Assembly (NCBI GenBank): GCA_003169835.1
Contig: PNAI01000035.1
Location: 1-64,000, forward strand
Direction of reading: 5' to 3'
From: Hyphomicrobiales bacterium
Lineage (GTDB): Bacteria; Pseudomonadota; Alphaproteobacteria; Rhizobiales; Xanthobacteraceae
DNA: 64,000 nucleotides
Shown here: positions 1-7,300 of the stretch, piece by piece
Numbering within the stretch: the stretch's first letter is position 1
Layout: each line of letters opens with the position of its first letter
Program-made: the position numbers and the translations under genes
Notes under the pieces: generated by a model
Seen by the model: only the letters and a program-made list of their open reading frames with translations
Told to the model about the DNA's origin: nothing
The model's database searches: none

Positions 1-402
1 ATCCTGCCTGCGTCATTCACAATGCAGACACTCGTCTCCTTGACTGAAACGTCTAGTCCAGCAAAATGGGCCATGCTGCGCTTCTCCTTCTGATGCTTGA
101 GGCCGCGAATGCGGACCTCCTTTGACCGCCAGCCTGAAGCGCAGCACCCAAAATCTCCAGCTATCAAAAAGCCGGCCGGCCGATTACCCCATCTTTGGAG
201 CGCTTTGCGGACTCAAGTCGGACGTCTCGCCAAGTCCGAGATGTGCCGGAAGCAGAAGTGGGAAAAATCCTGTTGTTCCGCCGCATTACGTTATTGCGGC
301 TAGTGGGCGCTCAACCCGACAATCAATCAAGCGCCGGCAATGACTCGGAGAAGCTCGCTAGCGGGGTTCCCTAGGTAGTTGCCCGACAGTCAGGAGAGCA
401 CG
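1..402. other. Gene-free left edge
   Basis: I find no supported gene here. Two short overlapping plus-strand frames (97-303 and 122-343) have Arg/Ser/Lys-rich translations without a recognisable domain or a good ribosome binding site, as expected for chance frames in GC-rich DNA. The last bases hold the ribosome binding site (AGGAG, 392-396) of the DUF1330 gene. Confidence 0.5.
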
Positions 403-690
403 ATGCCCGCATACTGGATCGGTGAGCACGACATTGCTGACGCCGCGAAGTTTTCGGACTATCTGCGCGAGGCTATTCCGATCATCGAAAGATTCGGCGG
501 CCGCTATCTCACGCGTGCAGGGACGCACAAGGTGCTGGAAGGAGATTGGCGCCCCAATCGTGTGGCGGTGATCGCCTTTCCTGACATGGCTGCCTTGCAA
601 GCCTTCTACCGTTCGTCTGAATATCAACCACTCATTGCGCTTCGCAGAAGCGCCGCGACCGACGTCATCATCAGCATCGATGGAGTATGA
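403..690 (+). CDS. DUF1330 family protein
   Basis: This 95-residue protein has the size and layout of the DUF1330 (dimeric alpha/beta-barrel) family: an N-terminal strand with YWIGEHDI, a central GGRYLTRAG segment, then VIAFPDMAALQAFYRS and a C-terminal strand. The start is the ATG at 403, because AGGAG lies seven bases upstream; an in-frame TTG at 379 lacks such a site. The family has no settled biochemical role. The gene stands alone, convergent with the livF gene at 967-1704, and nothing in the context points to a function. Confidence 0.8.
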   Translation: MPAYWIGEHDIADAAKFSDYLREAIPIIERFGGRYLTRAGTHKVLEGDWRPNRVAVIAFPDMAALQAFYRSSEYQPLIALRRSAATDVIISIDGV

Positions 691-966
691 GACAATCGGG
701 CAAGTACGAGATCAACTCAGCGTACTGGATTCCAGGCAAGGCTTGGGTCTTGATCAATGACGTATGAATAGGCCTCGGCAGCACTGAGATCAGTAAGAAT
801 CGCCCGCGCACCCGAAGAGCGTACGCTCAAAAAATCCGACGTCAAATCATTGATACCCTGGCCTGCCGAAGGCATTTCGACGTTCCGACAATTGGGGTCT
901 GCTGATGGCTGGCGAGAATTTAGACATTCAAGGAATAGTCGAAAGCGCCACGGAAGAAGCACGGAG

Positions 967-1704
967 TTATACGGGTGAGTCCCGCGGCTCCCAGTGTTCC
1001 GCGCTCGCGCCGGCCAGTGCTCGGACCCGCTCTTCATCCTTTGCAAATTCGGCAGCGGCACCGGAATACACCACGCGCCCGTCGTCCAGGACGTAGGCGC
1101 GGTCCGCAATTTCGACGGCGGCGCGCACGTTCTGTTCGACAAGAAGCACGGAGATCCCCTCTCGCCGTGCCGACGTCACGACTTTGAATACCTCTTGGAC
1201 GACCAAGGGAGCTAGGCCTTGCGAGGGTTCATCGAGCAACAGCAGCTTTGGGTTCAAGAGTAGTGCACGGGCGATCGCCAGCATTTCCTGCTCGCCTCCC
1301 GAAAGTTGCCGACCTTTGTTGGTTTTGCGCTGAGCCAAGCCTGGGAAGAGTTCGTAAACGCGCGCGATTGTCCACGGCCCGGCACGCTCAAGCGGAACCT
1401 TGAGGTTTTCTTCAACGCTTAGATTGGGAAATATTCGCCGGCCTTCGGGTACATACCCAACTCCTGTAGATGCAATTCGATAAGGTGGCCAAGCGGTAGT
1501 CGCGCTGCCAAAAATACGCACCGTACCTTCGCGTGCAGGGGTCAGGCCAATAATGCTTCGTAGCGTGGTGGTTTTGCCCGCGCCGTTGCGTCCCAACAGG
1601 GCTACAATCTCGCCCTCGCGCACCTCCAAGCCGACACCGTGCAAAATGTGGCTCTTGCCGTAATAGGTGTGGAGGCCTTTAGCCTCGAGTGCCAGGTCGC
1701 TCAT
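967..1704 (-). CDS. livF: Branched-chain amino acid-type ABC transporter ATPase (LivF)
   Basis: This 245-residue protein is the second ATPase of a Liv/HAAT-type importer. It has Walker A GRNGAGKTT near residue 38, a Q-loop region, the signature LSGGEQEMLAIARAL and Walker B LLLLDEPSQGLAP followed by the switch region. It starts with ATGA overlapping the livG stop, so the two are translationally coupled, and it is the last gene of livHMGF. ATPases of this family energise uptake of branched-chain amino acids, but many alphaproteobacterial copies serve aromatic acids or amides, so the substrate is open. The anthranilate-type operon at 7.3 kb makes an aromatic substrate possible, but this is inference. 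Confidence 0.93.
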   Translation of the reverse strand: MSDLALEAKGLHTYYGKSHILHGVGLEVREGEIVALLGRNGAGKTTTLRSIIGLTPAREGTVRIFGSATTAWPPYRIASTGVGYVPEGRRIFPNLSVEENLKVPLERAGPWTIARVYELFPGLAQRKTNKGRQLSGGEQEMLAIARALLLNPKLLLLDEPSQGLAPLVVQEVFKVVTSARREGISVLLVEQNVRAAVEIADRAYVLDDGRVVYSGAAAEFAKDEERVRALAGASAEHWEPRDSPV

Positions 1705-2453
1705 GCCGCCGCCTTCCCCAAATAGGCCGCTTGGACGGCTTCATTGGCAGCGATCTGTTGCGGCGTACCTTCGGCCAGCATCGCGCCTTCTGACAGCACC
1801 ATGATGCGGTCTGCGAGATGAAAGACGACGCGCATATCGTGTTCGATCAGCACGATCGTTAGCTTCTGCTCGCGGTGCAATTTCCGGATCAACTGGGTGA
1901 TGTCGTACGTTTCCTGATCGCCCATGCCGGCGGTGGGCTCGTCCAGCAGAAGCAATCGCGGCTTCAGCGCCAAAGCCATCATGATTTCGGTGGCGCGTTG
2001 GTCACCATGCGCGAGTTCGCCGACCAGTCGGTCGGCTTTGCTGGCAAGTCCGCCCATATCCATAAGTTCGGAGACGCGGGCGCGAATTTTGGTATCGGTA
2101 TCTCTCGATAGCCATGGGCTCAGGCGATAGCCAGCGGCAACCTCGACTGGGATGCGCAGATTTTCGCGCACGGTGAGCTCAGGAAATACTTCTGTGATCT
2201 GAAAGGTGCGGGCAATGCCGCGCCATACCCGCCGCGCCGGCACAAGCAACGTGACGTCTTCCTCATCGAATACGATGCGACCCGTGGTCGGACGCAGGAA
2301 TCCGCTGATCATATTAAAAAACGTGGTCTTGCCGGCGCCGTTGGGGCCGATCACCGCGCACAGTTCGCCCGGCTCAACGATCATCGACACTTCGTTGACT
2401 GCGACCAGACTGCCAAATTGCTTGGAGACATTTTCGACGCGGAGCAGGCTCAC
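1701..2453 (-). CDS. livG: Branched-chain amino acid-type ABC transporter ATPase (LivG)
   Basis: The first ATPase subunit of the importer, 250 residues. Visible are Walker A GPNGAGKTTFFN, the family mark ARTFQITEVFPELTVREN after the Q-loop, signature LAHGDQRATEIMMALA and Walker B LLLLDEPTAGM, then a conserved IEHDM switch. The start is taken as the GTG at 2453, which overlaps the livM stop by two bases (GTGA) and gives the normal N-terminus SLLRVENVSKQFG. A longer in-frame ATG start at 2543 would add about 30 Arg/Pro-rich residues inside livM and is unlikely. It would pair with LivF as a heterodimer under the two permeases. Confidence 0.92.
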   Translation of the reverse strand: MSLLRVENVSKQFGSLVAVNEVSMIVEPGELCAVIGPNGAGKTTFFNMISGFLRPTTGRIVFDEEDVTLLVPARRVWRGIARTFQITEVFPELTVRENLRIPVEVAAGYRLSPWLSRDTDTKIRARVSELMDMGGLASKADRLVGELAHGDQRATEIMMALALKPRLLLLDEPTAGMGDQETYDITQLIRKLHREQKLTIVLIEHDMRVVFHLADRIMVLSEGAMLAEGTPQQIAANEAVQAAYLGKAAA

Positions 2454-3406
2454 GACGTCACCTTGCGGCGGATCACGCCTAGTACGCCGCGGGGGAAAAA
2501 CAGCACGACCAGGACGAAGAACAGGCCGACGAATGACATCCAATTCTCGGTCTGGCTCGACAAATAATCTTGCAACACCACAAAGATAGCAGCGCCGATT
2601 AGCGGGCCCCAGAACGAGCGCATGCCGCCCAGCACCGCCATGATCACAAAATCGCCGGATTGGCTCCAGTACAACGCGCGGGGGTCGATAAAGTTATTGA
2701 GCAGCGCATAAAGTGCGCCTGCAACGCTGACGAAGCAACACGAGATAACCCACGAGATCCAGATGTGCTGGTCGACCGGAATGCCAAGGAAGCGCGCGCG
2801 CTGCTCGTTCTCGCGGATAGCGATCAGCGTACGTCCGAATGGCGATCGGAGTAGCCAAGCCATTGCGCCAACAGAAAGAGCGAACACCACCAGGACAAAG
2901 TAATAAAACGCACGGGCGTTGTGCTGAATGTCGATGCTGGCAAAGCCGAAATCGAGCGGTAGGCGCGTCCAGCCGCTCAGCCCGTCGTCTCCGCCGGTCA
3001 CCGAGTTCCAGCGGAAAGCGATGAAGAAGAACACCTGGCCGAAAGCGATCGTAACCATGGCGAAATAGACACCGCGCAACCGAATGATCAGCGGGCCGAT
3101 GATTGCGGCAGCCAGCGTGCCGACCAACGTTCCGACCAGAATGCCGACAATGGTGCTCGGCATGAGATAGCGGATCGTCATACCGACGCCGTAGGCGCCA
3201 AGGCCGAAATAGGCCGCATGGCCGAATGAAAGCACGCCGGTGTAGCCGAGTAGGAAATTGAGCGACATCGCCGCAAGGCCAAGCACGACGGCGCGAGTGC
3301 CAAGTTCGGTATAGCCTCCGATCGCCGGCAGCCAAAAAGGCATCCCTAGCAACAGCAGCCAAACGAAAATGTTCGGCGCTTGCTTATTGAGTTCGCTGGC
3401 GCCCAC
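2450..3406 (-). CDS. livM: Branched-chain amino acid-type ABC transporter permease (LivM)
   Basis: This 318-residue polytopic membrane protein has the LivM layout: about eight to nine hydrophobic segments, the early LGLAAMSLNFLLGYTGVLSF motif and the cytoplasmic coupling region with IAIRENEQRARFLGI that contacts the ATPases. It starts at a GTG (3406) sharing one base with the livH TAG stop, and its own stop overlaps livG, so livHMGF is tightly coupled. With LivH it forms the translocation channel. Substrate cannot be read from the sequence. Confidence 0.92.
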   Translation of the reverse strand: MGASELNKQAPNIFVWLLLLGMPFWLPAIGGYTELGTRAVVLGLAAMSLNFLLGYTGVLSFGHAAYFGLGAYGVGMTIRYLMPSTIVGILVGTLVGTLAAAIIGPLIIRLRGVYFAMVTIAFGQVFFFIAFRWNSVTGGDDGLSGWTRLPLDFGFASIDIQHNARAFYYFVLVVFALSVGAMAWLLRSPFGRTLIAIRENEQRARFLGIPVDQHIWISWVISCCFVSVAGALYALLNNFIDPRALYWSQSGDFVIMAVLGGMRSFWGPLIGAAIFVVLQDYLSSQTENWMSFVGLFFVLVVLFFPRGVLGVIRRKVTS

Positions 3407-4272
3407 TAGAACCGCCCCTCCTCGCCCAGAAGACCCCGGGGGCGGACTAACAGCACTGCAGCCATCATGACGTAGATCACAGCTTCGGTCGCAGAGGGAA
3501 AGAACACTGTTGTAATGCCGGATGCGACGCCGATGAGCAATCCGCCCAGCAATGTGCCCGGTAGGCTGCCGAGACCTCCGACGATGATGGCTACGAAGCT
3601 CGGCATAATTAGCGACGCCCCGATAGTCGGCTGGAGCCCAAGCTGGCCGACAGCCAGGACGCCGGCAAGGCCGGCGAGATAGACGCCGAGCCCAAAATTC
3701 ATGTTACGCAATACACGCACATTCACGCCGAGCACGGAGACCGTTTCGAGGTCGAGCGTTCCCGCTCGAATGCGGATGCCGAGCCTGGTCCGACCGAGGA
3801 TCAAGAACAGCCCCATCACGGCGATCGCGACGACCAGCACCATGAATAACCTATACCCGGTCAGAAAGAAGTATTGATTGCTCAGCGGCGTCACCAGCCA
3901 GCCCGGAACTTGAAAGGGCAGGCTCTGCGCGCCCCAGATGAAGCGTGTGCCGTCTTCGAACATGAATGCGAGTCCGAAAGTCAGCAGCAGGCTGTACAGC
4001 GGATCGCGCCCGTAAACGCGGCGGATCAGCACACGCTCAACAAGGAGACCGAGAACTGCGGTCAAAAGTGGCGCGACCACAAGGCCACCCCAGAACCCGA
4101 TATAGGGCATGAGGGTGTAGGCGATGTAGCCGCCAATCGCCAAAAATCCGCCATGGGCAAAATTTATTACCCCCGATAGATTGAGAATTAGCGACAGGCC
4201 AAGCGCCATCAGCGCGTAGAATGCGCCGACGATGAGACCGTTGAAGATATTGAAGAGGACAAGCTGCGTCAT
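3406..4272 (-). CDS. livH: Branched-chain amino acid-type ABC transporter permease (LivH)
   Basis: LivH-type permease of about 288 residues with the family motif LILNLSGVINFAHGGF near the N-terminus and a GGLGSLPGTLLGG segment before the last membrane helices. I chose the ATG at 4272 because it gives the typical short N-terminus (MTQLVLFNIFNGL) ahead of the first helix. A TTG at 4299 would add nine residues and has AGGATGA just before it, so the start is uncertain. It follows the binding-protein gene after a 155-base gap that contains a strong hairpin. Confidence 0.88.
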   Translation of the reverse strand: MTQLVLFNIFNGLIVGAFYALMALGLSLILNLSGVINFAHGGFLAIGGYIAYTLMPYIGFWGGLVVAPLLTAVLGLLVERVLIRRVYGRDPLYSLLLTFGLAFMFEDGTRFIWGAQSLPFQVPGWLVTPLSNQYFFLTGYRLFMVLVVAIAVMGLFLILGRTRLGIRIRAGTLDLETVSVLGVNVRVLRNMNFGLGVYLAGLAGVLAVGQLGLQPTIGASLIMPSFVAIIVGGLGSLPGTLLGGLLIGVASGITTVFFPSATEAVIYVMMAAVLLVRPRGLLGEEGRF

Positions 4273-4387
4273 ACTGGAGACGATGCCATAACCACTCAAT
4301 CATCCTGCCGTTGCGCGACCGCACGGGCCAAAGAAATAACATTCACGAATTTCGGATGATTGTAAACTCAACACCGTGGCCGATATT

Positions 4388-4415
4388 CCGGGCGCCGCGA
4401 TAAAACGGCGCCCGG
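4388..4415 (-). promoter_or_regulatory. Intergenic hairpin between binding protein and permease genes
   Basis: A perfect 10-bp inverted repeat (CCGGGCGCCG / CGGCGCCCGG) with an eight-base loop lies between the binding-protein gene and livH. There is no U-run on the minus strand, so it is a poor intrinsic terminator. By analogy with other importer operons it probably stabilises or attenuates the message, so that binding protein is made in excess of permease. That role is inference. Confidence 0.5.
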
Positions 4416-4427
4416 CATTTCCGGTAG

Positions 4428-5690
4428 TCAAGCCGGCCATGTCATTTTGCACCCAGTATCTTCAAGCGAGCCGGCGGCATCGATGCCTTTGACGACCTCG
4501 GACACTTTGAAAAGATCCTCGGGCTCACTTCCTTTCGACTGCGCGCTCCCAACGTATAGATTTGGGATGAGCTGATTCTGAGACGCACGATAGAAAGCTC
4601 CATCAGGCATCAACGAAACCTCCGGCGGCAGTTTGAATCCCTGCATCGCCTTGGCCATTTTGGCCGGTTCGAGCGACTTCGCCTGTTGGGCGGCGAGTGC
4701 GCATGTCCAGATCGACGCATAGCCGAACCACGTGCGCGCAGTCGGAACATGTCCACCGCTCTTCTTGCGAACTTCGGCGACGAACTCGTTCACATGTGGG
4801 ACGTTCGGTTGATTCCAATACCATTCGAATACCCATGTTCCGATCCGCGCTTCGGGCGGCAGACCAAGCAGCACTTCTAGCTCCTGTTGTGCGCCGGCAA
4901 GATGAAACTTCTTGTCCAGTCCGAACTGGACCGCCTGCTTTAGCGCATTGACCGCATCGTCTCCCGCCTGCAGAAAAATTATGACCTCCGGATTCGCCGC
5001 TTGCGCCTTAATCAAGTAAGAAGAGAAGTCGGTGGTGCCGAGCGGCGTGAGATCACCGCCCAACTTGGTGCCGCCAAGTTTTGCCGCGGCTTTTTCCAAG
5101 CCTGCTTGCAGCGTATGGCCGAAAGCGTAGTCCGGCGTGAGGTAGTACCATTTTTTACCTGCACTCTTGATCAGGGTACCCGCCACCGCATTCGCTTCCA
5201 TCTGCGTGGTATTGCAGACTCGGAATACGTTCCAGTGACAATTCGCGCCAGTAACCGGATCTGTATGGCCGCCGGGTACGACGTGAAATACGCCTTTCTC
5301 ATAACTTACCCCCGCCATCGCTACAGCTAACGCCGAATTGATGTTGCCAACGAGGAAGTTAACTTTGTCGCGCTCGATTAGCTTGCCAGCCTTTTGCACG
5401 GCGGTTCCAGCGTCGCCGCTGGTCGAGTCCTCGACCAGCAACTCCACTTTGCGACTAAGAATACCGCCCTTGGCGTTGATCTGCTCGAGTGCAAGCTGGG
5501 CGCCAATCAACTCGTTTTTTCCGAGCGCGGCGTAGACGCCGGTGAGTGGATTATCGAGGCCGATTTTTACTTCGTCGGCGGCACGTGCAGTAATCACAAA
5601 TGGCGACGCAATTTGCGTTATACTCGCGGCTGCGGCTGCTTTGATGATTGAGCGTCGATCAAGCCCAAAAGTTGATCTGTCAGACTTCAT
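4428..5690 (-). CDS. Liv-type ABC transporter substrate-binding protein, Tat-exported
   Basis: A 420-residue periplasmic binding protein of the Leu/Ile/Val type (type I fold). The N-terminus holds a twin-arginine-like motif, LDRRSIIKAAAAAS, followed by a hydrophobic stretch and an ARAADE cleavage area, so export through Tat is likely. The mature part begins VKIGLDNPLTGVYAALG with the usual GAQLALEQINAKGG. The start at 5690 has GGGAGG nearby; an upstream in-frame start would add 17 residues ahead of the Tat motif. It heads the livHMGF operon and sets its specificity. Ligand unknown. Confidence 0.9.
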   Translation of the reverse strand: MKSDRSTFGLDRRSIIKAAAAASITQIASPFVITARAADEVKIGLDNPLTGVYAALGKNELIGAQLALEQINAKGGILSRKVELLVEDSTSGDAGTAVQKAGKLIERDKVNFLVGNINSALAVAMAGVSYEKGVFHVVPGGHTDPVTGANCHWNVFRVCNTTQMEANAVAGTLIKSAGKKWYYLTPDYAFGHTLQAGLEKAAAKLGGTKLGGDLTPLGTTDFSSYLIKAQAANPEVIIFLQAGDDAVNALKQAVQFGLDKKFHLAGAQQELEVLLGLPPEARIGTWVFEWYWNQPNVPHVNEFVAEVRKKSGGHVPTARTWFGYASIWTCALAAQQAKSLEPAKMAKAMQGFKLPPEVSLMPDGAFYRASQNQLIPNLYVGSAQSKGSEPEDLFKVSEVVKGIDAAGSLEDTGCKMTWPA

Positions 5691-6020
5691 GATAATCCTC
5701 CCGTGGATTGTTTTGTGAGCTGAATGCGCGAATGCGCGCATACGTTTTTTATTTCAATATAGCTAATTCGAGTCGTGTCTTTATCTTCTCTTTATTTCTC
5801 GAATTGCGCATTTGTGTTATACGGGCAAACCAAGTAATAGGAAGCCCCAATCCGAAGCGGCTGAAGCACTTTTTCTCGACTTCGACTTTAGTTGATAGAG
5901 TTGCGGGCTGTTTCTTTCAAAATCGACGGAACTGGTATTGCTAGCGGGCTTACATTAACAATTTTTAATGCTGGCGTCTATCGGCGGTAACTTAGCCTAG
6001 GTGCTAGATGGTATTTCTAC

Positions 6021-6088
6021 ACTGAATCCCTCCCTGGGATATTCGGTGCAAACTGCCCCGTGCCGGTTGGTGCGGGGCATTTTTTATT
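6021..6088 (+). ncRNA. Candidate small RNA with UCCCU hairpin loop and terminator
   Basis: Two hairpins follow one another. The first, at 6026-6040, is ATCCC-TCCCT-GGGAT, which exposes a UCCCU loop able to pair with Shine-Dalgarno sequences. The second is a strong intrinsic terminator at 6055-6088. No ORF ends just upstream, so the terminator needs another transcript, and a short RNA fits. Loops with CUCC/UCCC are typical of riboregulators in Rhizobiales. I could not define the 5' end or a convincing promoter. Confidence 0.4.
6055..6088 (+). terminator. Intrinsic terminator
   Basis: A 10-bp stem (GCCCCGTGCC / GGTGCGGGGC, two wobble pairs) with a GGTT loop is followed by ATTTTTTATT. The U-run is on the plus strand only, so it ends a rightward transcript. 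No protein gene precedes it. Confidence 0.75.
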
Positions 6089-6113
6089 CGCGCGACCCAT
6101 CGGCGATCAATAA

Positions 6114-6127
6114 TTGATCGTGATCAA
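6114..6127. promoter_or_regulatory. FNR/FixK-type binding site
   Basis: TTGATCGTGATCAA matches the TTGAT-N4-ATCAA consensus perfectly and is a full palindrome. It overlaps a second inverted repeat, GATCAATAATTGATC. FNR/FixK proteins bind such sites to switch on microaerobic genes. If it acts at the usual -41.5 position, a rightward transcript would begin near 6162, towards the weak ORFs at 6.3-6.6 kb. No recognised target gene is adjacent. Confidence 0.5.
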
Positions 6128-6312
6128 ATCTACGGATTTGGCGCAGATGAAATAAGCTCACCAGTTGTCGACAAAATAGCGATGTCCGCTTCCGATGAGG
6201 AGCCACCGCACTTGTCTTTCCAGGATTCTGGCTTGTGCTGCATAATCACTGCATATCTCTTATGGGTCGATACTGTTTAAAAAGGGATTTTGAGGGGGTC
6301 CGGTGAGCAACA

Positions 6313-6570
6313 TTGATTCAAAAAACTGTCTGCGCGGATTTAATAGTTGCGTGCTTGTCGCTAGTCTCGGCCTTTTTCAACAGCATCGGTCAAACGCGTC
6401 GCTTCGACGATGTCTGCATCATGTTTGCTGCTATCCTCGCCTTCACGGTAACACTTCACAGACTCTGTTCTCAGGTCCTGCTCGCTTGCGCGGACGGGTG
6501 GAGTAACAGAGCATCATGCTCACAACTTTTCTGGTCATCGTCGCCTGCATCGCCGCCGGGATGCTTGTGA
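6313..6570 (+). other. Weak hydrophobic ORF, possible small membrane protein
   Basis: A TTG-initiated frame of 85 residues with two hydrophobic stretches (around residues 5-25 and 34-50) and several cysteines. An overlapping frame from a GTG at 6303 has a better ribosome binding site (GAGGGGG), but its product is Arg/His-rich and not convincing. I recognise no family. It may be a decayed gene, two short genes or non-coding. It lies downstream of the FNR/FixK-type box. Confidence 0.2.
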
Positions 6571-6587
6571 GCCACGTCCATCCCTAA
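6516..6587 (+). CDS. Possible 23-residue single-helix peptide
   Basis: An ATG frame encodes a very short product: MLTTFLVIVACIAAGM followed by LVSHVHP and a stop. It would be one transmembrane helix with a short His-containing tail, similar in style to small subunits of respiratory enzymes. A GGTGGAG sequence lies about 11 bases upstream, slightly far. No family is recognised, and chance is a serious alternative for an ORF this short. Confidence 0.2.
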   Translation: MLTTFLVIVACIAAGMLVSHVHP

Positions 6588-6660
6588 TTCCGAGAGTAGG
6601 GGCGTTTTCATGCGAGCAGCCATGTAGCAAGAAAAGTAGATAAATCAATCTCATACCGGC

Positions 6661-6700
6661 CCTATCGGTCGCTATGCGAGGCTATGAGAAGCTATAAAAT
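6661..6700. repeat. Four phased 10-bp direct repeats beside the tRNA fragment
   Basis: Consecutive 10-mers read CCTATCGGTC, GCTATGCGAG, GCTATGAGAA and GCTATAAAAT. The core (C/G)CTAT recurs exactly every helical turn and stops four bases before the tRNA-Arg fragment. Placement on one face of the helix beside a presumed att core suggests binding sites for a recombinase or accessory factor. This is inference from spacing alone. Confidence 0.45.
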
Positions 6701-6703
6701 TTC

Positions 6704-6749
6704 TCTACGAATCTGGGGGTCGGAGGTTCGAATCCTTCCGGGCGCGCCA
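6704..6749 (+). tRNA. tRNA-Arg(ACG) 3' fragment, probable attachment-site scar
   Basis: The sequence matches the 3' part of a tRNA: anticodon loop CTACGAA (anticodon ACG at 6707-6709), variable region GGGTC, T-arm GGAGG-TTCGAAT-CCTTC, acceptor strand CGGGCGC, discriminator G and an encoded CCA at 6747-6749. The 5' half is missing: upstream bases cannot form the anticodon stem and no GCGCCCG acceptor strand is found. Similarity begins in the anticodon loop, a usual crossover point for tyrosine recombinases, so this is more likely a duplicated att core than a functional tRNA. Confidence 0.75.
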
Positions 6750-6803
6750 ACAAGCAATTGAATCATCAATAATGACGTTTGCTCAACGCCATTTGTCGGC
6801 GCG

Positions 6804-7025
6804 CTAGCCGCGTTGAGCCGGCTTGTTGCAACTCTTGCATTTGAACTCAGGTGCCGTCTCGCCGGGTTCCACCATCACCGAGGTGAACTCACCGCAGCGG
6901 CCACATTGCCGCACAATCTTCGTTGGCAACTTCACGATGGGTTTGGTGGCGGCTGCCATCGCCTTCTCGCCTTGGATCCGGAGCTCCTCTTTGGACATTG
7001 GTGGTGCTCGACGGCGCTCTTTCAT
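6804..7025 (-). CDS. Small zinc-ribbon protein, function unknown
   Basis: A 73-residue protein with a basic, Lys/Arg-rich first half and a C-terminal zinc ribbon: CGRC and CKSC pairs about 20 residues apart (near residues 41 and 63). The start at 7025 (MKERRRAPP) has AGAGG seven bases upstream; starts at 7043 and at the internal MSKEEL are alternatives. The two CxxC knuckles suggest one bound zinc and nucleic-acid or protein contact. It lies just right of the tRNA fragment and is divergent from the anthranilate-type operon. Confidence 0.55.
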   Translation of the reverse strand: MKERRRAPPMSKEELRIQGEKAMAAATKPIVKLPTKIVRQCGRCGEFTSVMVEPGETAPEFKCKSCNKPAQRG

Positions 7026-7219
7026 ATGGGAGCCTCTGTGCAAATCGGGTGATGTGCATCCGCGGTCTTAAGCCGGCACGCCTTTTTCCTGCCTCGAACT
7101 GCCATTCTGCGATCCTTATTGCGCACCGGTGCGGCGATCCTTGCCGTACGTGCAACCCTCGTGTCAATCCTGGCTGGAGCGTTCCAACCGTGCAGGCATT
7201 GTCGCGAAAACTGATATGC

Positions 7220-7249
7220 TTTAAGCTTAAATATTCATGCTTGAAATAT
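7220..7249. promoter_or_regulatory. Palindromic operator candidates upstream of the aromatic operon
   Basis: A perfect 12-bp palindrome, TTTAAGCTTAAA (7220-7231), abuts an imperfect one, ATATTCATGCTTGAAATAT (7231-7249). They lie 52-81 bases upstream of the monooxygenase start, where a MarR dimer would overlap the promoter. The operon's second gene encodes a MarR protein, so autoregulation released by an aryl-CoA ligand is plausible. The link is inferred. Confidence 0.45.
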
Positions 7250-7300
7250 AAGCCGAATGGTGTCATGCTCAAGTAATTTCGAGCGGGAAGGCGGCATCGC

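Larger units (their letters stand above)
5691..6803. other. 1.1-kb stretch without a recognised gene
   Basis: No recognised protein gene is seen. The left part (about 5700-5960) is clearly more AT-rich than the rest of the window and should contain the promoter of the binding-protein gene. Further right are a possible small RNA with terminator (6021-6088), an FNR/FixK-type box (6114-6127), weak hydrophobic ORFs (6313-6570, 6516-6587), four 10-bp repeats (6661-6700) and a tRNA-Arg 3' fragment (6704-6749). Together these suggest the edge of an integrated element or a remodelled region. Confidence 0.5.

Noticed and set aside
97-343. Two overlapping short ORFs at the left edge
   Set aside because: No ribosome binding site, no domain, basic composition.
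6704-6749. Functional tRNA-Arg gene
   Set aside because: The acceptor 5' strand, D-arm and anticodon stem are missing, so no cloverleaf can form.
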